Source of the DNA: an uncultured Clostridia bacterium
GTDB lineage: Bacteria; Bacillota; Clostridia; Oscillospirales; Ruminococcaceae
Direction: 5' to 3'
Length of the DNA stretch: 40,895 nt
Assembly (NCBI GenBank): GCA_947626755.1
Contig: CANQTP010000023.1
Span: 1-40,895, forward strand
The notes under the pieces: generated by a model
The model's input: the letters and a program-made list of their open reading frames with translations, nothing else
What the model was told of the DNA's origin: nothing
Databases searched by the model: none
Shown: positions 39,861 to 40,895 of the stretch, one piece after another
Position numbering within the stretch: position 1 is the first letter of the stretch
Layout: every line of letters starts with the position of its first letter
Made by a program: the position numbers and the translations under genes

Positions 39861-39944
39861 GCGGGTGTGGCGGAATTGGCAGACGCGCCGGACTTAGGAT
39901 CCGGTGTCCGGGACGTGCAGGTTCAAGTCCTGTCACCCGCACCA
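39861..39944 (+). tRNA. tRNA-Leu (anticodon UAG)
   Basis: 84 nt with CCA encoded. The acceptor stem GCGGGTG pairs with CACCCGC. The anticodon stem CCGGA/TCCGG encloses loop CTTAGGA, giving anticodon TAG at 39895-39897. There is a long variable arm (TGTCCGGGACGTGC region) as expected for leucine, and the T arm is CAGGTTCAAGTCCTG. It reads CUA and probably other CUN codons. Confidence 0.95.
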
Positions 39945-40030
39945 AAAAGCAGGATTCGGCAGGAATATCCGAGTCTGCGGTCTTATTTTGGAACATTTTG
40001 GCAGAAAACAGCAGTGTAAAAATATCCCAT

Positions 40031-40106
40031 GGGGCATTAGCGCAGTTGGGAGCGCACCACACCGGCAGTGTGGGGGTCAGGGGTTCAAGTCCCCTATGCT
40101 CCACCA
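40031..40106 (+). tRNA. tRNA-Ala (anticodon GGC), with C at position 33
   Basis: 76 nt with CCA encoded. The acceptor stem GGGGCAT pairs with ATGCTCC, including the G3-U70 wobble that marks alanine tRNAs. The anticodon stem CCACA/TGTGG encloses loop CCGGCAG, anticodon GGC. The base before the anticodon is C, not the nearly universal U33. T arm AGGGGTTCAAGTCCCCT is normal. It shares the promoter and terminator with tRNA-Leu. Confidence 0.9.
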
Positions 40107-40197
40107 TTGCGTACACATCCGAACCCCACATAAAGTGGTTTGGTAACGTGTTTTGCATAAGTTTTGATATTTCAGAGATAGTGTGAACGCAAAGAAA

Positions 40198-40230
40198 AAC
40201 AGTGTCACTTTTATGTGGCACTGTTTTTTT
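40198..40230. terminator. Terminator of the tRNA unit, probably bidirectional
   Basis: 11-bp stem AACAGTGTCAC/GTGGCACTGTT with loop TTTTAT, followed by T5 on the plus strand and by TTTCTTTG on the minus strand. It also lies just beyond the stop of the last minus-strand gene. Confidence 0.85.
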
Positions 40231-40234
40231 ATGC

Positions 40235-40468
40235 TTAAAGTATGATTACATATTCCTCTTGTAAAAGTTTTTGACCTATGCAGTAGATTATGCTTTCCGC
40301 TTTATCAAGAGATTTATAAACGCCGATGATGCTTTTTTCCGTGTAACCCTCGTTATCGTTTATAGCTACAACTTGGTATTTATCGTCTGTTTTTTCCACA
40401 AAAATGGTTTTAAGACTATCAAGTGGGATATTAAGCAACCTGCGTCTGTCATCTGTTATAATAATCAT
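40235..40468 (-). CDS. Small protein of unknown function
   Basis: A 77-residue protein starting MIIITDDRRRLLNIPLDSLK; family not recognised. Alternating strand and helix character (FVEKTDDKYQVVAINDNEGY, LDKAESIIYCIGQKLLQEEY) suggests a compact alpha/beta fold. GGGGGTGA lies four bases upstream of the ATG, and the start overlaps the stop of the preceding gene as ATGA. Tightly packed small genes of this kind are common in prophages and conjugative elements, but no hallmark gene is in view. Confidence 0.7.
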   Translation of the reverse strand: MIIITDDRRRLLNIPLDSLKTIFVEKTDDKYQVVAINDNEGYTEKSIIGVYKSLDKAESIIYCIGQKLLQEEYVIIL

Positions 40469-40755
40469 CTTTTCACCCCCTGTTCCGTTTCGGGTATTAC
40501 ACAATCCTGTACTGGGAAAACGGCGATCTCCTCCGCTATTCCGTGCATCCGAGTTTGCTTTTCAAAGAGGGATAACGCTCTTTTCAGCGTGTAGCTTTTG
40601 TTATCACACTTCGGTCTGCACGGCGTAACAATGACCGAACCCTTTACCACCGCAAGCAACGTAAATCTCCGCATACCCGAAACACGCCCTTTTAAATCGC
40701 GTGTTTTTATCAGCACTGTTTCCCCGGACCACACTTTTGTCTTTCCTATCCTCAT
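40465..40755 (-). CDS. Small basic protein of unknown function
   Basis: A 96-residue basic protein (VLIKTRDLKGRVSGMRRFTL, RPKCDNKSYTLKRALSLFEK). No known family recognised. It overlaps both neighbours by 4 bp (ATGA), so the three genes are translationally coupled. Its two cysteines (in TPCRPKC) are close together, but no zinc-site pattern is complete. Confidence 0.65.
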   Translation of the reverse strand: MRIGKTKVWSGETVLIKTRDLKGRVSGMRRFTLLAVVKGSVIVTPCRPKCDNKSYTLKRALSLFEKQTRMHGIAEEIAVFPVQDCVIPETEQGVKR

Positions 40756-40895
40756 TCTGCACCCGCCTCTTTTACTTTGTCTATTATTTCCGCATACGCG
40801 CCCTTTAACGTCCCGCCAGTCTGGATTATGCGGTATGTAATGTTGACGGGACCTTTGCCGATCACCTCACCTAAACCAAAGGATCTCATACGCAC
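40752..40895 (-). CDS. Partial small ORF at the window edge
   Basis: The visible end of a gene running out of the window. From an in-frame ATG at 40889 it would encode 45 residues (MRSFGLGEVIGKGPVNITYR, ending KEAGAE), but the frame stays open to the edge and the true start may lie beyond. Its stop overlaps the next start as ATGA. Function is unknown. Confidence 0.55.
   Translation of the reverse strand: MRMRSFGLGEVIGKGPVNITYRIIQTGGTLKGAYAEIIDKVKEAGAE

Noticed and set aside
40107-40197. Possible attachment site downstream of tRNA-Ala
   Set aside because: A small dyad (CCAC/GTGG) is present but no repeat of the tRNA 3' end and no integrase are visible.

Overview
The window looks like chromosomal DNA of an anaerobic, low-to-mid GC Gram-positive bacterium of the Ruminococcus/Oscillospiraceae type. 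This is inferred from a type I dockerin protein (18237-19868), strong AGGAGG-type ribosome sites, many TTGACA-17-TATAAT promoters, IreB, DUF1292 and DUF1934 proteins, a NarL-type two-component system beside an ABC-2 exporter, and a fucO-fucU pair. No rRNA, CRISPR, transposase or integrase gene was found.

Layout. 1-4640 (minus strand): a CHASE2-class III cyclase gene, a TIM-barrel isomerase-like gene and a FecR-domain gene. The FecR gene sits behind a leader that reads as a c-di-GMP-I riboswitch with terminator and antiterminator. Both the cyclase and FecR genes are broken by indels in simple repeats. 4697-9789: an ABC-2 exporter operon diverging from a sensor kinase/response regulator pair. 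9929-16103: a PdaA-like deacetylase with a WalR-type box, IreB, rsmA with an acyltransferase-like membrane protein, a small membrane protein, a C39-like peptidase and a sodium/solute symporter. 16273-19898: a surface protein whose promoter contains a T17 tract, then a secreted dockerin protein. 19928-25507: a cell-wall/translation operon (ddl, murI, DUF1934, argS and two membrane proteins). 25507-30368: an amidase-like protein, a TrmK-Nif3 fusion and a large hybrid histidine kinase. 30531-32346: fucO and fucU.

32359-34796 is the most unusual part. On the minus strand a consensus promoter drives a ~1.4-kb transcript with no ordinary gene. It carries a regular array (period 106-121 bp) of Shine-Dalgarno-like AGGAGTGAGTCC motifs alternating with mini-ORFs of 10-22 codons, several followed by ATG-GCA-stop minigenes, and it ends at its own terminator. 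Diverging from it are a DUF1292 gene, a short RNA of three tandem hairpins with compensatory base changes, and a 6S-like RNA, each with its own promoter.

34809-39692 holds a membrane protein, an XRE repressor and its apparent regulon (three GTAAAT-N3-ATTTAC operators: its own promoter, a 40-residue membrane peptide, and an nfeD gene followed by a flotillin with an internal duplication), then an AIM24-like protein. The right edge has tRNA-Leu(UAG) and tRNA-Ala(GGC), followed by three overlapping small minus-strand genes of unknown function that run out of the window.

Functionally, the window mixes envelope maintenance (ddl, murI, pdaA-like, WalR box, IreB, flotillin/NfeD), second-messenger signalling (cyclase, riboswitch, kinases) and RNA-level regulation. 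All functions are assigned by reading the sequence; no database search was run.
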